A DNA stretch of 64,000 nt from Streptomyces aureocirculatus. GTDB taxonomy: Bacteria; Actinomycetota; Actinomycetes; Streptomycetales; Streptomycetaceae. Every line of letters starts with the position of its first letter. The first letter of the stretch is position 1. Under the pieces are notes generated by a model, which made no database searches, was not told the DNA's origin, and was given only the letters and a program-made list of their open reading frames with translations. The translations under genes were made by a program, and so were the position numbers. The stretch is taken from the NCBI RefSeq assembly GCF_000720475.1, contig NZ_JOAP01000019.1, positions 291,418 to 355,417 on the forward strand, written 5' to 3'. This document shows, one piece after another, positions 46,482 through 54,351 of the stretch.

Positions 46482-46810
46482 TGGCATTCGAACGCGCCTG
46501 TGACCTGAGCGAGCTGGAGGAGGACACCCCGAAGCGGGTGGAACTCGACGGCACGCCGGTCTCGGTCGTCCATACCGAGGGCGAGGTGTTCGCGATCCAC
46601 GACATCTGCTCGCACGCGAACGTCTCCCTCTCCGAGGGCGAGGTGGACGACTGCCAGATCGAGTGCTGGCTGCACGGCTCCGCCTTCGACCTGCGTACCG
46701 GGAAGCCGTCGGGCCTGCCCGCGACGCGACCCGTCCCCGTATACCCCGTAAAGATCGAAGGGGGCAGCGTTCTCGTTGACGTACGCGCCTCCGTCACCCA
46801 GGAGTCCTGA
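46481..46810 (+). CDS. Rieske-type ferredoxin of the suf operon
   Basis: 109 residues. NirD/BphA3-like Rieske [2Fe-2S] protein: CSH in HDICSHANVSLSEGEV (~43) and C-x2-H in IECWLHGSAFDLRTGKPSG (~66). Cytosolic, with no signal peptide. Its ATG overlaps the sufD stop, and it lies between sufD and sufC as in other streptomycetes. It probably supplies electrons for cluster assembly or is a client used to couple the operon to redox state; neither is proven. Confidence 0.93.
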   Translation: MAFERACDLSELEEDTPKRVELDGTPVSVVHTEGEVFAIHDICSHANVSLSEGEVDDCQIECWLHGSAFDLRTGKPSGLPATRPVPVYPVKIEGGSVLVDVRASVTQES

Positions 46811-46817
46811 GGCACCC

Positions 46818-47582
46818 ATGGCAACGCTTGAAATCCGCGACCTGCACGTGACCGTCGAGGTCGAGAACGGCACCAAGGAAATCCTCAAGGGTGTCGACCT
46901 GACCGTGAAGCAGGGCGAGACGCACGCCATCATGGGCCCGAACGGCTCCGGCAAGTCGACCCTCGCCTACTCCGTCGCGGGCCACCCCAAGTACACGATC
47001 ACCCAGGGCACCGTCACCCTCGACGGCGAGGACGTCCTCGAGATGGAGGTCGACGAGCGGGCCCGCGCCGGCATGTTCCTCGCCATGCAGTACCCGGTCG
47101 AGGTCCCCGGCGTCTCCGTCTCCAACTTCCTGCGCACGTCGGCGACGGCGATCCGCGGCGAGGCCCCCAAGCTGCGCACCTGGGTGAAGGAGGTCAAGGA
47201 GTCGATGGCCGCGCTCCAGATGGACCCCGCCTTCGCCGAGCGCAACGTGAACGAGGGCTTCTCCGGCGGTGAGAAGAAGCGCCACGAGATCCTCCAGATG
47301 GAGCTCCTCAAGCCGAAGATCGCGATCCTCGACGAGACCGACTCCGGCCTGGACGTCGACGCCCTGCGCGTGGTGTCCGAGGGCGTCAACCGCCTCCGCG
47401 AGACGGGTACGGTCGGCACGCTCCTGATCACGCACTACACGCGCATCCTGCGCTACATCAAGCCCGACTTCGTGCACGTCTTCGCGAACGGCCGCATCGC
47501 CGAGTCGGGTGGCCCCGAGCTGGCCGACAAGCTGGAGGCCGAGGGCTACGAGGCATACACGAAGGGTGGCGTATCAGCGTGA
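46818..47582 (+). CDS. sufC: Fe-S assembly ATPase SufC
   Basis: 254 residues, ABC-type ATPase that drives conformational change in SufBCD. Walker A GPNGSGKSTLAYSVAGHPKY (~39-58); signature NEGFSGGEKKRHEILQMELLKPKIAILDETDSGLD (~148-182); H-loop LITHYTRILRYIKPDFVHVF. It begins 7 bases after the Rieske gene and its stop overlaps the sufS start (GTGA). Confidence 0.97.
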   Translation: MATLEIRDLHVTVEVENGTKEILKGVDLTVKQGETHAIMGPNGSGKSTLAYSVAGHPKYTITQGTVTLDGEDVLEMEVDERARAGMFLAMQYPVEVPGVSVSNFLRTSATAIRGEAPKLRTWVKEVKESMAALQMDPAFAERNVNEGFSGGEKKRHEILQMELLKPKIAILDETDSGLDVDALRVVSEGVNRLRETGTVGTLLITHYTRILRYIKPDFVHVFANGRIAESGGPELADKLEAEGYEAYTKGGVSA

Positions 47583-48847
47583 CAGTGGCCCACCAGGGGC
47601 TGCCCGGCCTCCTCGACACCGAGGCGCTCCGCAAGGACTTCCCCATCCTGGAGCGCACGCTCCACGACGGCAAGAAGCTGGTGTACCTGGACAACGCGGC
47701 GACGTCGCAGACGCCGCGCCAGGTCATCGACGTGCTCAGCGAGTACTACGAACAGCACAACGCCAACGTCCACCGCGGTGTGCACGTCCTCGCCGAGGAG
47801 GCCACGGCGCTGTACGAGGGCGCCCGTGACAAGGTCGCGGAGTTCATCAACGCGCCGAGCCGCGACGAGGTGATCTTCACCAAGAACGCCTCCGAGTCGC
47901 TCAACCTCGTGGCCAACATGCTCGGCTGGGCCGACGAGCCCTACCGCGTGGACCACGAGACCGAGATCGTCATCACGGAGATGGAGCACCACTCCAACAT
48001 CGTGCCGTGGCAGTTGCTCTCGCAGCGCACCGGCGCGAAGCTGAAGTGGTTCGGCCTCACCGACGACGGCAGGCTCGACCTGTCGAACATCGACGAGGTC
48101 ATCACGGAGAAGACGAAGATCGTCTCCTTTGTGCTCGTCTCCAACATCCTGGGCACCCACAACCCGGTCGAGGCCATCGTGCGCCGCGCCCAGGAGGTCG
48201 GGGCCCTGGTCCTGATCGACGCCTCCCAGGCCGCGCCGCACATGCCGATGGACGTACAGGCCCTCCAGGCCGACTTCGTGGCCTTCACCGGCCACAAGAT
48301 GTGCGGCCCGACGGGCATCGGCGTGCTGTGGGGCCGCCAGGAGCTCCTGGAGGACCTGCCGCCGTTCCTCGGCGGCGGCGAGATGATCGAGACGGTGTCG
48401 ATGCACTCGTCGACGTACGCCCCGGCGCCGCACAAGTTCGAGGCGGGCACCCCGCCGGTGGCGCAGGCCGTGGGCCTGGGCGCGGCGGTGGACTATCTGA
48501 CCTCGATCGGCATGGACAGGATCGCGCAGCACGAGCAGGCGATCACCGAGTACGCGATCAAGCGCCTCCTTGAGGTCCCCGACCTGAGGATCATCGGTCC
48601 GGCGACGGCCGAGGAGCGCGGCGCCGCGATCTCCTTCACGCTCGGCGACATCCACCCGCACGACGTGGGCCAGGTCCTCGACGAGCAGGGCATCGCGGTC
48701 CGGGTCGGCCACCACTGCGCCCGCCCCGTCTGCCTGCGGTACGGAATTCCCGCGACCACGCGAGCGTCGTTCTATCTGTACTCCACGCCCGGCGAGATTG
48801 ACGCCCTCGCCGACGGCCTGGAGCACGTACGGAACTTCTTCGGCTGA
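47579..48847 (+). CDS. sufS: Cysteine desulfurase SufS
   Basis: 422 residues, class II PLP-dependent desulfurase that takes sulfur from cysteine and hands it to SufU. The N-terminal VYLDNAATSQTPRQVIDVLSEYYEQHNANVHRG block, PLP-lysine region FVAFTGHKMCGPTGIGVLWG (~230), and the persulfide Cys in VRVGHHCARPVCLRYGIPATTRASFYLYST (~370) are present. The GTG start overlaps sufC. Confidence 0.97.
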   Translation: MTVAHQGLPGLLDTEALRKDFPILERTLHDGKKLVYLDNAATSQTPRQVIDVLSEYYEQHNANVHRGVHVLAEEATALYEGARDKVAEFINAPSRDEVIFTKNASESLNLVANMLGWADEPYRVDHETEIVITEMEHHSNIVPWQLLSQRTGAKLKWFGLTDDGRLDLSNIDEVITEKTKIVSFVLVSNILGTHNPVEAIVRRAQEVGALVLIDASQAAPHMPMDVQALQADFVAFTGHKMCGPTGIGVLWGRQELLEDLPPFLGGGEMIETVSMHSSTYAPAPHKFEAGTPPVAQAVGLGAAVDYLTSIGMDRIAQHEQAITEYAIKRLLEVPDLRIIGPATAEERGAAISFTLGDIHPHDVGQVLDEQGIAVRVGHHCARPVCLRYGIPATTRASFYLYSTPGEIDALADGLEHVRNFFG

Positions 48848-48860
48848 GGGGCTGGCTGGT

Positions 48861-49340
48861 GTGAAGCTGGATTCGATGTACCAGGACGTGATCCTGGACC
48901 ACTACAAGCACCCGCACGGGCGCGGTCTTCGCCCCGGCGACGCCGAGGTGCACCACGTCAATCCGACGTGCGGCGACGAGATCACGCTGCGGGTGAAGTA
49001 CGACGGCGCCCGCATCGAGGACGTGAGCTACGAGGGCCAGGGCTGCTCCATCAGCCAGGCCAGCGCCTCCGTGCTCAACGACCTGCTCGTCGGCAAGGAG
49101 CTCGCCGAGGCGCAGCGGATCCAGGCCGTGTTCCTGGAGCTGATGCAGTCCAAGGGCAAGCTGGAGCCGGACGACGCGATGGAGGAGGTCCTGGAGGACG
49201 CGGTCGCGTTCGCCGGTGTCTCCAAGTACCCCGCGCGCGTCAAGTGTGCTCTGCTGAGCTGGATGGCGTGGAAGGACGCGACGGCGCAGGCACTGGGCGC
49301 CGACGTCGAGGCCGCCGAGGCCGAAAGGAAGACGGCATGA
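48861..49340 (+). CDS. sufU: Zn-dependent sulfurtransferase SufU
   Basis: 159 residues. It receives persulfide sulfur from SufS through a zinc site made of Cys in NPTCGDEI (with Asp), Cys in GQGCSISQAS and Cys in VKCALLSW. The insertion of ~18-20 residues typical of SufU (KELAEAQRIQAVFLELMQSKGKLEPDD), absent from IscU, is present. The GTG at 48861 follows GAGGGG at about 12 bases. The stop overlaps the next ATG. Confidence 0.95.
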   Translation: MKLDSMYQDVILDHYKHPHGRGLRPGDAEVHHVNPTCGDEITLRVKYDGARIEDVSYEGQGCSISQASASVLNDLLVGKELAEAQRIQAVFLELMQSKGKLEPDDAMEEVLEDAVAFAGVSKYPARVKCALLSWMAWKDATAQALGADVEAAEAERKTA

Positions 49341-49675
49341 GCGAGAACGAGACCCTCACGACCAAGCCCGCATCCGAGGAGGAGGTCCGCGAGGCGCTCT
49401 ACGACGTCGTCGACCCCGAGCTGGGCATCGACGTCGTCAACCTGGGCCTGATCTACGGCGTCCACGTCGACGACGCCAACATCGCCACCATCGACATGAC
49501 GCTGACGTCCGCGGCCTGCCCGCTGACGGACGTCATCGAGGACCAGGCGAAGTCCGCGACGGACGGCATCGTCAACGAGCTGCGGATCAACTGGGTCTGG
49601 ATGCCCCCGTGGGGCCCGGACAAGATCACGGACGATGGCCGCGAGCAGTTGCGGGCGCTGGGGTTCAACGTCTGA
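49337..49675 (+). CDS. sufT: MIP18/DUF59 Fe-S maturation protein (SufT-like)
   Basis: 112 residues. DUF59 domain with DVVDPELGIDVVNLGLIYGV (~24-43) and TLTSAACPLTDVIEDQ with the conserved Cys (~61). Homologues help deliver clusters to apoproteins (SufT/PaaD-like). ATG overlaps the sufU stop. It is the last gene of the operon and is followed by a strong terminator. Confidence 0.9.
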   Translation: MSENETLTTKPASEEEVREALYDVVDPELGIDVVNLGLIYGVHVDDANIATIDMTLTSAACPLTDVIEDQAKSATDGIVNELRINWVWMPPWGPDKITDDGREQLRALGFNV

Positions 49676-49707
49676 CCCCGCCCGCGCGAAGCGCCGCCGA
49701 GCACCCC

Positions 49708-49741
49708 GAAAGGGCCCGCACCCACCGGTGCGGGCCCTTTC
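49708..49741 (+). terminator. Terminator of the suf operon
   Basis: Perfect 15-base stem GAAAGGGCCCGCACC / GGTGCGGGCCCTTTC with a 4-base loop CACC, 32 bases after the sufT stop. Confidence 0.9.
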
Positions 49742-49756
49742 GTATGCGCCTGCATA

Positions 49757-49792
49757 TGTACAGTCGTACGCATCGTTGTGTACGCTTGTACG
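49757..49792. promoter_or_regulatory. GTACG-repeat operator region of the SMR/TetR pair
   Basis: Between the suf terminator and the SMR ATG, GTACG occurs three times (GTCGTACGC, TGTGTACGC, TTGTACGTA) with regular spacing. It is a plausible TetR binding site covering the promoter. Confidence 0.35.
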
Positions 49793-49793
49793 T

Positions 49794-50114
49794 ATGGGAT
49801 ACGGACTGCTGGCCGCGGCCATCGCGGCGGAGGTGGCCGGGACGACGGCCATGAAGTACAGCGAGGGATTCAGCAGGCTCTGGCCGTCGCTGCTGACCGT
49901 CGCGGGGTATCTGCTGGCCTTCTCGCTGCTCGCGCAGACGCTGAAGACGCTGTCGGTGGGTACGGCCTACGCGATCTGGGCGGGGGTCGGGACCGCCGCG
50001 GTCGCCGTCATCGGGATGCTGTTCCTCGGGGAGTCGACGAACCTGGTCAAGATCTCCGGCATCCTGCTCGTCATCGCGGGCGTCGTCGTCCTGAACCTGG
50101 GCGGGGCCCACTGA
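49794..50114 (+). CDS. Small multidrug resistance (SMR/EmrE-type) transporter
   Basis: 106 residues, four membrane segments. The essential membrane Glu13 is in AAAIAAEVAGTTAMKYSEGFSRLWP. It has the helix 2-3 motif TLKTLSVGTAYAIWAGVGTAAVAVIGMLFLGES and the last helix ILLVIAGVVVLNL. As a dual-topology dimer it would exchange protons for lipophilic cations or guanidinium-like compounds. Its stop overlaps the TetR gene start (TGATG), so the pump and its probable repressor are made together. Confidence 0.93.
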   Translation: MGYGLLAAAIAAEVAGTTAMKYSEGFSRLWPSLLTVAGYLLAFSLLAQTLKTLSVGTAYAIWAGVGTAAVAVIGMLFLGESTNLVKISGILLVIAGVVVLNLGGAH

Positions 50115-50686
50115 TGGGCAGGCGCTACGACCCCGAGAGGCGGCAGCGGATCATCGACGCGGCGATGCGGGTCGCGGCCGGTAAGGGCATCGCCGGCCTC
50201 AGTCACCGCTCCGTCGCCGCCGAGGCCGATGTGCCGCTCGGGTCGACCACGTACCACTTCAGGACCCTCGACGACCTTCTGGTGGCCGCGCTGCGGCAGT
50301 CCAACGAAGGGTTCGCGCAACTCGTGCGGGAGCGCGGCGTGCTCCGGGACCCGGACGCCGACCTGCCCGCCGAGCTCGCGGCGCTGCTCGGCGAGTGGGC
50401 CGCGGGGGGACGGGAGGGGATCGAGCTGGAGTACGAGCTGTATCTGGCCGCCCTGCGCCGCCCCGCCCTGCGTCCGGTGGCCGCCGAGTGGTGCGAGGGG
50501 GTCGCCGAGGTCCTGCGGGAGCGGACGGACCCCGTCACCGCGCGGGGCATGGTCGCGATGATGGACGGGATCTGTCTCCAGGTGCTGCTCACGGGCGCGG
50601 AGTACGACGAGGCGTACACGCGGGAGATGCTCCGGCGGGTTCTGGCCGCGGCGAAGTCCGACTCTCCTCGGCCCGCGAGCGGCTGA
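50114..50686 (+). CDS. TetR-family regulator
   Basis: 190 residues. The N-terminal HTH is YDPERRQRIIDAAMRVAAGKGIAGLSHRSVAAEADVPLGSTTYHFRTLDDLL (residues 5-56). The C-terminal ligand domain is of the TetR_C type (ELYLAALRRPALRPVAAEWCEGV, MVAMMDGICLQVLLTG). Likely autorepressor of the SMR operon. The last seven residues (SPRPASG) are encoded by one copy of a 47-bp sequence that is also found, twice, in and next to the convergent HxlR-peroxiredoxin gene. Confidence 0.9.
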   Translation: MGRRYDPERRQRIIDAAMRVAAGKGIAGLSHRSVAAEADVPLGSTTYHFRTLDDLLVAALRQSNEGFAQLVRERGVLRDPDADLPAELAALLGEWAAGGREGIELEYELYLAALRRPALRPVAAEWCEGVAEVLRERTDPVTARGMVAMMDGICLQVLLTGAEYDEAYTREMLRRVLAAAKSDSPRPASG

Positions 50687-50823
50687 CGGCTCGCAGTGCC
50701 GCCGCGGAGGCTGGTCCGCCCATGGAGGTCAGTCCTCCTCGGCCCGCAGACGGCTGACGGCCGCCGTGCCGTCGCGAAGGTCAGTCCTCCTCGCCCCGCA
50801 GACGGCTGACGGTCCGCAGTGCC
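50653..50823. repeat. Three copies of a ~47-bp sequence spanning two convergent 3' ends
   Basis: Copy A 50653-50700 (end of the TetR gene), copy B ~50725-50770 (intergenic), copy C 50776-50823 (3' coding end of the HxlR-peroxiredoxin gene, antisense). All share CCTCG(G/C)CCCGC(A)GACGGCTGACGG and GTGCC cores. Copy C encodes the conserved-looking C-terminus, so A and B look like duplications of it. Confidence 0.8.
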
Positions 50824-51671
50824 TCCTCGACGCTCGTCGTCACGTCCGTGACGGGGTACTGGACGTCCCTGACGACCCGCTGTGCGTCCACGATCAGGGT
50901 CAGGCGCTTGAGACGGCTCACGCCCGCGGCGCGGAACGTGGGCAGGCGCAGGGTCGCCGCGAGGGTGAGTTCCGCGTCGGACAGGAGCGGGAAGCGGAGC
51001 CCCTCCTTCTCGGCGAACGCCCGCTGCTCGTCCGGTCGCTGGGTCGACACCCCGCGCACCGCCGCCCCCGCCGCCGTGAACTCGGCGAGGCGGTCGCGGT
51101 ACGTGCACGACTCCAGGGTGCAGCCCGGGGCGCCGGGGATCGCGGACCAGTCGGGCGGATAGGCGTCCTTCCGGGCATACGCGCCCGGGAAGCAGTACAG
51201 GACCGTGAACGGCGCGTCCGCCACCGGGTCCGCCGGTTCGCCCTCGTCCCTGGGCAGCCGCAGTTCCGGCACGCGCGTGCCGATCAGTTCATGGACGCGC
51301 CGCGCCTCCGCCGAGACCTTCGCCGGTGCTGTCGCCGTCATCTCGCCCTCTCCCAACACCCAGGTGTCCCCCCAGTCCTGCAGAGCGATCAGGACCGGCA
51401 GCAGGGCCTTGCCGCGCGCGGTGAGCCGGTACTCGTGGCGTGGCGGGCGCTCCTGGTACGGCACTCGGGCCAGCACGTCGGCGTCCACGAGCAGCCGCAG
51501 ACGTTCGGCGAGCACCTTGCGGGACAGGCCGAGCTCCCGCTGGAGGTCGTCGAAACGCCGCACCCCGCGGGCGCTGTCCCGCACGATCAGCAGGGTCCAC
51601 CAGTCGCCGACGACGTCCAGCGCCTGTGCGATGGCGCAGTGGGCGTCGCCGAGGCTCGTCCGCCGTGGCAT
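50781..51671 (-). CDS. HxlR-type regulator fused to a peroxiredoxin domain
   Basis: 296 residues. Residues 1-105 are an HxlR/DUF24 winged helix (CAIAQALDVVGDWWTLLIVRDSARGVRRFDDLQRELGLSRKVLAERLRLLVDADVL) with Cys12 at the position of the redox-sensing Cys of YodB/HypR-type regulators. Residues ~125-296 are a peroxiredoxin/redoxin domain with PGCTLESC: Cys184 is the expected peroxidatic Cys and Cys189 the nearby resolving-type Cys, as in BCP/PrxQ. Further features are FPLLSDAELTLAATLRLPTF and RLTLIVDAQRVVRDVQYPV. It probably senses peroxide, quinone or electrophile stress and controls the divergent MFS gene 101 bases away. ATG at 51671 has GAGGGAC just upstream. Domain fusion is read directly from one uninterrupted frame. 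Confidence 0.88.
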   Translation of the reverse strand: MPRRTSLGDAHCAIAQALDVVGDWWTLLIVRDSARGVRRFDDLQRELGLSRKVLAERLRLLVDADVLARVPYQERPPRHEYRLTARGKALLPVLIALQDWGDTWVLGEGEMTATAPAKVSAEARRVHELIGTRVPELRLPRDEGEPADPVADAPFTVLYCFPGAYARKDAYPPDWSAIPGAPGCTLESCTYRDRLAEFTAAGAAVRGVSTQRPDEQRAFAEKEGLRFPLLSDAELTLAATLRLPTFRAAGVSRLKRLTLIVDAQRVVRDVQYPVTDVTTSVEEALRTVSRLRGEED

Positions 51672-51735
51672 GTCCCTCACACTCTCCCCGGGCCGATGGG
51701 GCGTTGACCCGGAGCTTCGCATGCTGCCATAGTCC

Positions 51736-51759
51736 GTTCCCAAAAGGAACTTACTAGTA
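51736..51759. promoter_or_regulatory. Candidate HxlR operator in the divergent promoter region
   Basis: GTTCC CAAAA GGAAC (51736-51750) is an inverted repeat with a 5-base centre. TACTAGTA (51752-51759) follows directly; TACT/AGTA half-sites are typical of DUF24/HxlR regulators. Both lie between the HxlR-peroxiredoxin start and the MFS start. Confidence 0.45.
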
Positions 51760-51772
51760 CTCCGGGGGTGGC

Positions 51773-53191
51773 ATGCTGCGCGGGCTGCGCGACGTACCGA
51801 GGACCGTGTGGCTGCTCGCCGCGGGCCAGTTCTTCAACATGGTGGTGGCCTTCACCTTCGTCTACTTCTTCGTGTACCTGACGCACGAACGCGGTCTGTC
51901 CGTCGCGCAGGCGGGCCTGGTCAGCGGTATCGGCGGTGCCGGGCAGGTCGCGGGGAACTTCACCGGCGGCTGGTTCGGTGACCGCTACGGGCACCGGCGC
52001 GTGCTGCTCGTCGGCTCGCTGCTCGGCGGTGCCGGGGTGCTCGCGCTGCCGGTGCTGCCGCTCGCCCTGCTGTACGTCGTGCCGGTGCTCAGCCAGTACG
52101 CGGGCGGCTGTGTACGGGCCGCCAACGCGGCGCTGGTCGCGGTGACCGTGCCGGAGGGCACGCGCCGCCAGGGCTTCGCGGTGATGCGGTTCGCCGCCAA
52201 CGCGGGTTTCACGGTGGGGCCCCCGCTCGGGGCGCTGGTCATCGCCCACTTCTCGTACGGCGTGCTGTTCGTCGTCGACGGCATCGGGACGCTGGTGTTC
52301 GCCGGGTACGCCGCGCGCGTGCTGCCCGCGCGCGGAACCCGGCGCACCGCCGGAGAGGGTCCCCCCGCCGGGCCCGGGCTCTGGGCGTGTCTGCGGCGGC
52401 GGCCCTCCGTCATGACGCTGCTCGCCGTGATCCTCGTGACCGACCTCGTCTACCGACAGCAGTACTCGACGCTCCCCACCGACCTCGGCCGGCACGGCCT
52501 GGACGCCGGGTTCTACGGTTGGCTCCTCGCGGTCAACGGCGGCCTCATCCTGCTGCTTGAACTGCCCGTGACGCTGGCGCTCCGCGGGCGGCGGCCGCTG
52601 CTGATCATCGGAGGCGGGGTGCTGCTCGTCGGCGCCGGGTACGGCGTACTCGCGTTCGGCGTGGGCGTGGGGACCGCCGTCGCCATGATGGTGCTGCTCA
52701 CCGCCGGGGAGATCCTGTACAAGACCCCGGCCACGGCATACGTCGCCGACCACGCCCCCGCCCATGTGCAGGGGCGGTTCCAGAGCCTGTACTCGGGGGT
52801 GTCCGTGAGCGGCGTGGTGCTCGCGGCGCCGCTCGGAGGCGCCCTGTACACGGTGGCGCCGGGCGCGCTGTGGCCGGTGTGCGCGGTGCTTGCCGGGGTC
52901 GCGGGAGCCGTGGTGCTCGCGGCCGGGCGGCGGGGCCTCGCGGCCGGGCGGCGGGGCGAGGGAGAGCGGCGCCCGGAGCCGGGCACGGAGCCGGGACCGG
53001 GTCCCGCGATCCGTGGCGCGGGCCGGGAGTCCACTGGTGCGGGTCAGGAGGCCACCAGTGCTGGCCGGGAGACCACTGGTGCAGGTCAGGAGGCCACCGG
53101 TGCCGGCCGGGAGACCAGTGGTGCGGACCGGGAAGCCACCGGCGTGGGCCGGGAAGTCGCCGGTGCGCGGGCCGGGACGCCTGGCGCTTGA
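51773..53191 (+). CDS. MFS transporter with heptapeptide-repeat tail
   Basis: 472 residues with 12 predicted membrane segments. MFS motif A GGWFGDRYGHRRVLLVGSLLGG near 62-83, and EILYKTPATAYVADHAPAHVQGRFQSLYSG near 308-337. The family is drug- or sugar-efflux-like; substrate unknown. The last ~65 residues are cytoplasmic and low complexity, with seven 7-residue repeats (GAGRETTGAGQEAT-type) encoded by a 21-bp tandem array. Divergent from the HxlR-peroxiredoxin gene, so likely under its control and redox-responsive. Confidence 0.88.
   Translation: MLRGLRDVPRTVWLLAAGQFFNMVVAFTFVYFFVYLTHERGLSVAQAGLVSGIGGAGQVAGNFTGGWFGDRYGHRRVLLVGSLLGGAGVLALPVLPLALLYVVPVLSQYAGGCVRAANAALVAVTVPEGTRRQGFAVMRFAANAGFTVGPPLGALVIAHFSYGVLFVVDGIGTLVFAGYAARVLPARGTRRTAGEGPPAGPGLWACLRRRPSVMTLLAVILVTDLVYRQQYSTLPTDLGRHGLDAGFYGWLLAVNGGLILLLELPVTLALRGRRPLLIIGGGVLLVGAGYGVLAFGVGVGTAVAMMVLLTAGEILYKTPATAYVADHAPAHVQGRFQSLYSGVSVSGVVLAAPLGGALYTVAPGALWPVCAVLAGVAGAVVLAAGRRGLAAGRRGEGERRPEPGTEPGPGPAIRGAGRESTGAGQEATSAGRETTGAGQEATGAGRETSGADREATGVGREVAGARAGTPGA
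53022..53168 (+). repeat. 21-bp tandem repeat coding the MFS tail
   Basis: Seven units of 21 bases from 53022 to 53168, alternating GCCGGGAGACCACTGGTGC-type and GTCAGGAGGCCACCGGTGC-type variants (seven residues each). In frame to the stop. Confidence 0.9.
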
Positions 53192-53235
53192 GACGCCCCC
53201 CCGTCACCGGTTCGCCTCCGCGCCCCCGCCCCGGT

Positions 53236-53247
53236 TAGGTTTCCCCC
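53236..53247 (+). promoter_or_regulatory. -10 box giving a leaderless dapD message
   Basis: TAGGTT (53236-53241) is followed by six bases and the dapD ATG at 53248, with no Shine-Dalgarno. This is the spacing of a leaderless transcript starting at the ATG. No good -35 was seen. Confidence 0.5.
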
Positions 53248-54237
53248 ATGACCGATACGACTGCTCCTCGCGTTACCGGCGCCGTTGCCGCCGGGCTCGC
53301 CACCCTCGCCGCCGACGGCACCGTTCTCGACACCTGGTTCCCCGCGCCCGAGCTCGTCGCCGAGCCGGGCCCCGCGGGCAGCGAGCGGCTCTCCGCCGAG
53401 CGCGCCGTGGAACTGCTCGGTGCGGGCGCCGCGAAGGCGATCGGTCCCGACGCCCGCCGGGGCGTGGAGGTCGTCGCCGTACGCACGGTCATCACGTCCC
53501 TGGACGACAAGCCGCTGGACGCGCACGACGTGTACCTGCGCCTGCACCTGCTCAGCCACCGCCTGGTCAAGCCGCACGGCCAGAGCCTCGACGGCATGTT
53601 CGGGCTGCTCGCCAACGTGGCCTGGACCTCGCTCGGCCCGGTCGCCGTCGACGACCTGGAGAAGGTGCGCCTGAACGCCCGCGCCGATGGCCTGCACCTG
53701 GCGGTGACCTCCGTCGACAAGTTCCCGCGCATGACGGACTACGTCGCCCCCAAGGGCGTGCGCATCGGCGACGCCGACCGCGTGCGGCTCGGCGCGCACC
53801 TCGCCGAGGGCACCACCGTGATGCACGAGGGCTTTGTGAACTTCAACGCCGGCACCCTCGGCACCTCCATGGTCGAGGGCCGCATCTCCGCGGGCGTCGT
53901 CGTCGGTGACGGCTCCGACATCGGCGGCGGCGCCTCCACCATGGGCACCCTCTCCGGCGGCGGCAACGTCCGCATCGTCATCGGCGAGCGCTGCCTCGTC
54001 GGCGCCGAGGCCGGTGTCGGCATCGCGCTCGGCGACGAGTGCGTCGTCGAGGCGGGCCTGTACGTCACCGCGGGTACGCGCGTCACGATGCCCGACGGGG
54101 AGATCGTGAAGGCCCGCGACCTGTCCGGCGCGTCGAACATCCTCTTCCGCCGCAACTCGGTCACCGGCGCCGTCGAGGCCCGCCCGAACAACGCGGTCTG
54201 GGGCGGCCTCAACGACGTGCTGCACAGCCACAACTGA
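53248..54237 (+). CDS. dapD: 2,3,4,5-tetrahydropyridine-2,6-dicarboxylate N-succinyltransferase (DapD)
   Basis: 329 residues, actinobacterial group-2 DapD. It succinylates tetrahydrodipicolinate in the lysine/meso-DAP pathway that feeds peptidoglycan (LL-DAP in Streptomyces). The N-terminal domain (~1-165) leads into a left-handed parallel beta-helix with hexapeptide repeats ([35 protein letters not shown] ... [20 protein letters not shown]). The catalytic/substrate region [17 protein letters not shown] and the end [16 protein letters not shown] are intact. It stands alone with its own promoter and a strong terminator; the dapA-like paralogue is 1 kb away on the other strand. Confidence 0.95.
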   Translation: MTDTTAPRVTGAVAAGLATLAADGTVLDTWFPAPELVAEPGPAGSERLSAERAVELLGAGAAKAIGPDARRGVEVVAVRTVITSLDDKPLDAHDVYLRLHLLSHRLVKPHGQSLDGMFGLLANVAWTSLGPVAVDDLEKVRLNARADGLHLAVTSVDKFPRMTDYVAPKGVRIGDADRVRLGAHLAEGTTVMHEGFVNFNAGTLGTSMVEGRISAGVVVGDGSDIGGGASTMGTLSGGGNVRIVIGERCLVGAEAGVGIALGDECVVEAGLYVTAGTRVTMPDGEIVKARDLSGASNILFRRNSVTGAVEARPNNAVWGGLNDVLHSHN

Positions 54238-54281
54238 CCCGCCCGGGCCGCCGCGCGCCCGCCCGGTCACGCCTCTGTATC

Positions 54282-54315
54282 GAGGGCGCCCCTCCGGCAC
54301 CGGAGGGGCGCCCTC
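54282..54315 (+). terminator. Terminator after dapD
   Basis: Perfect 15-base stem GAGGGCGCCCCTCCG / CGGAGGGGCGCCCTC, loop GCAC, 44 bases after the stop codon. Confidence 0.9.
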
Positions 54316-54351
54316 CGTGCGTATGCTGCGCGCAGCCGGAGGGAGATCGAC

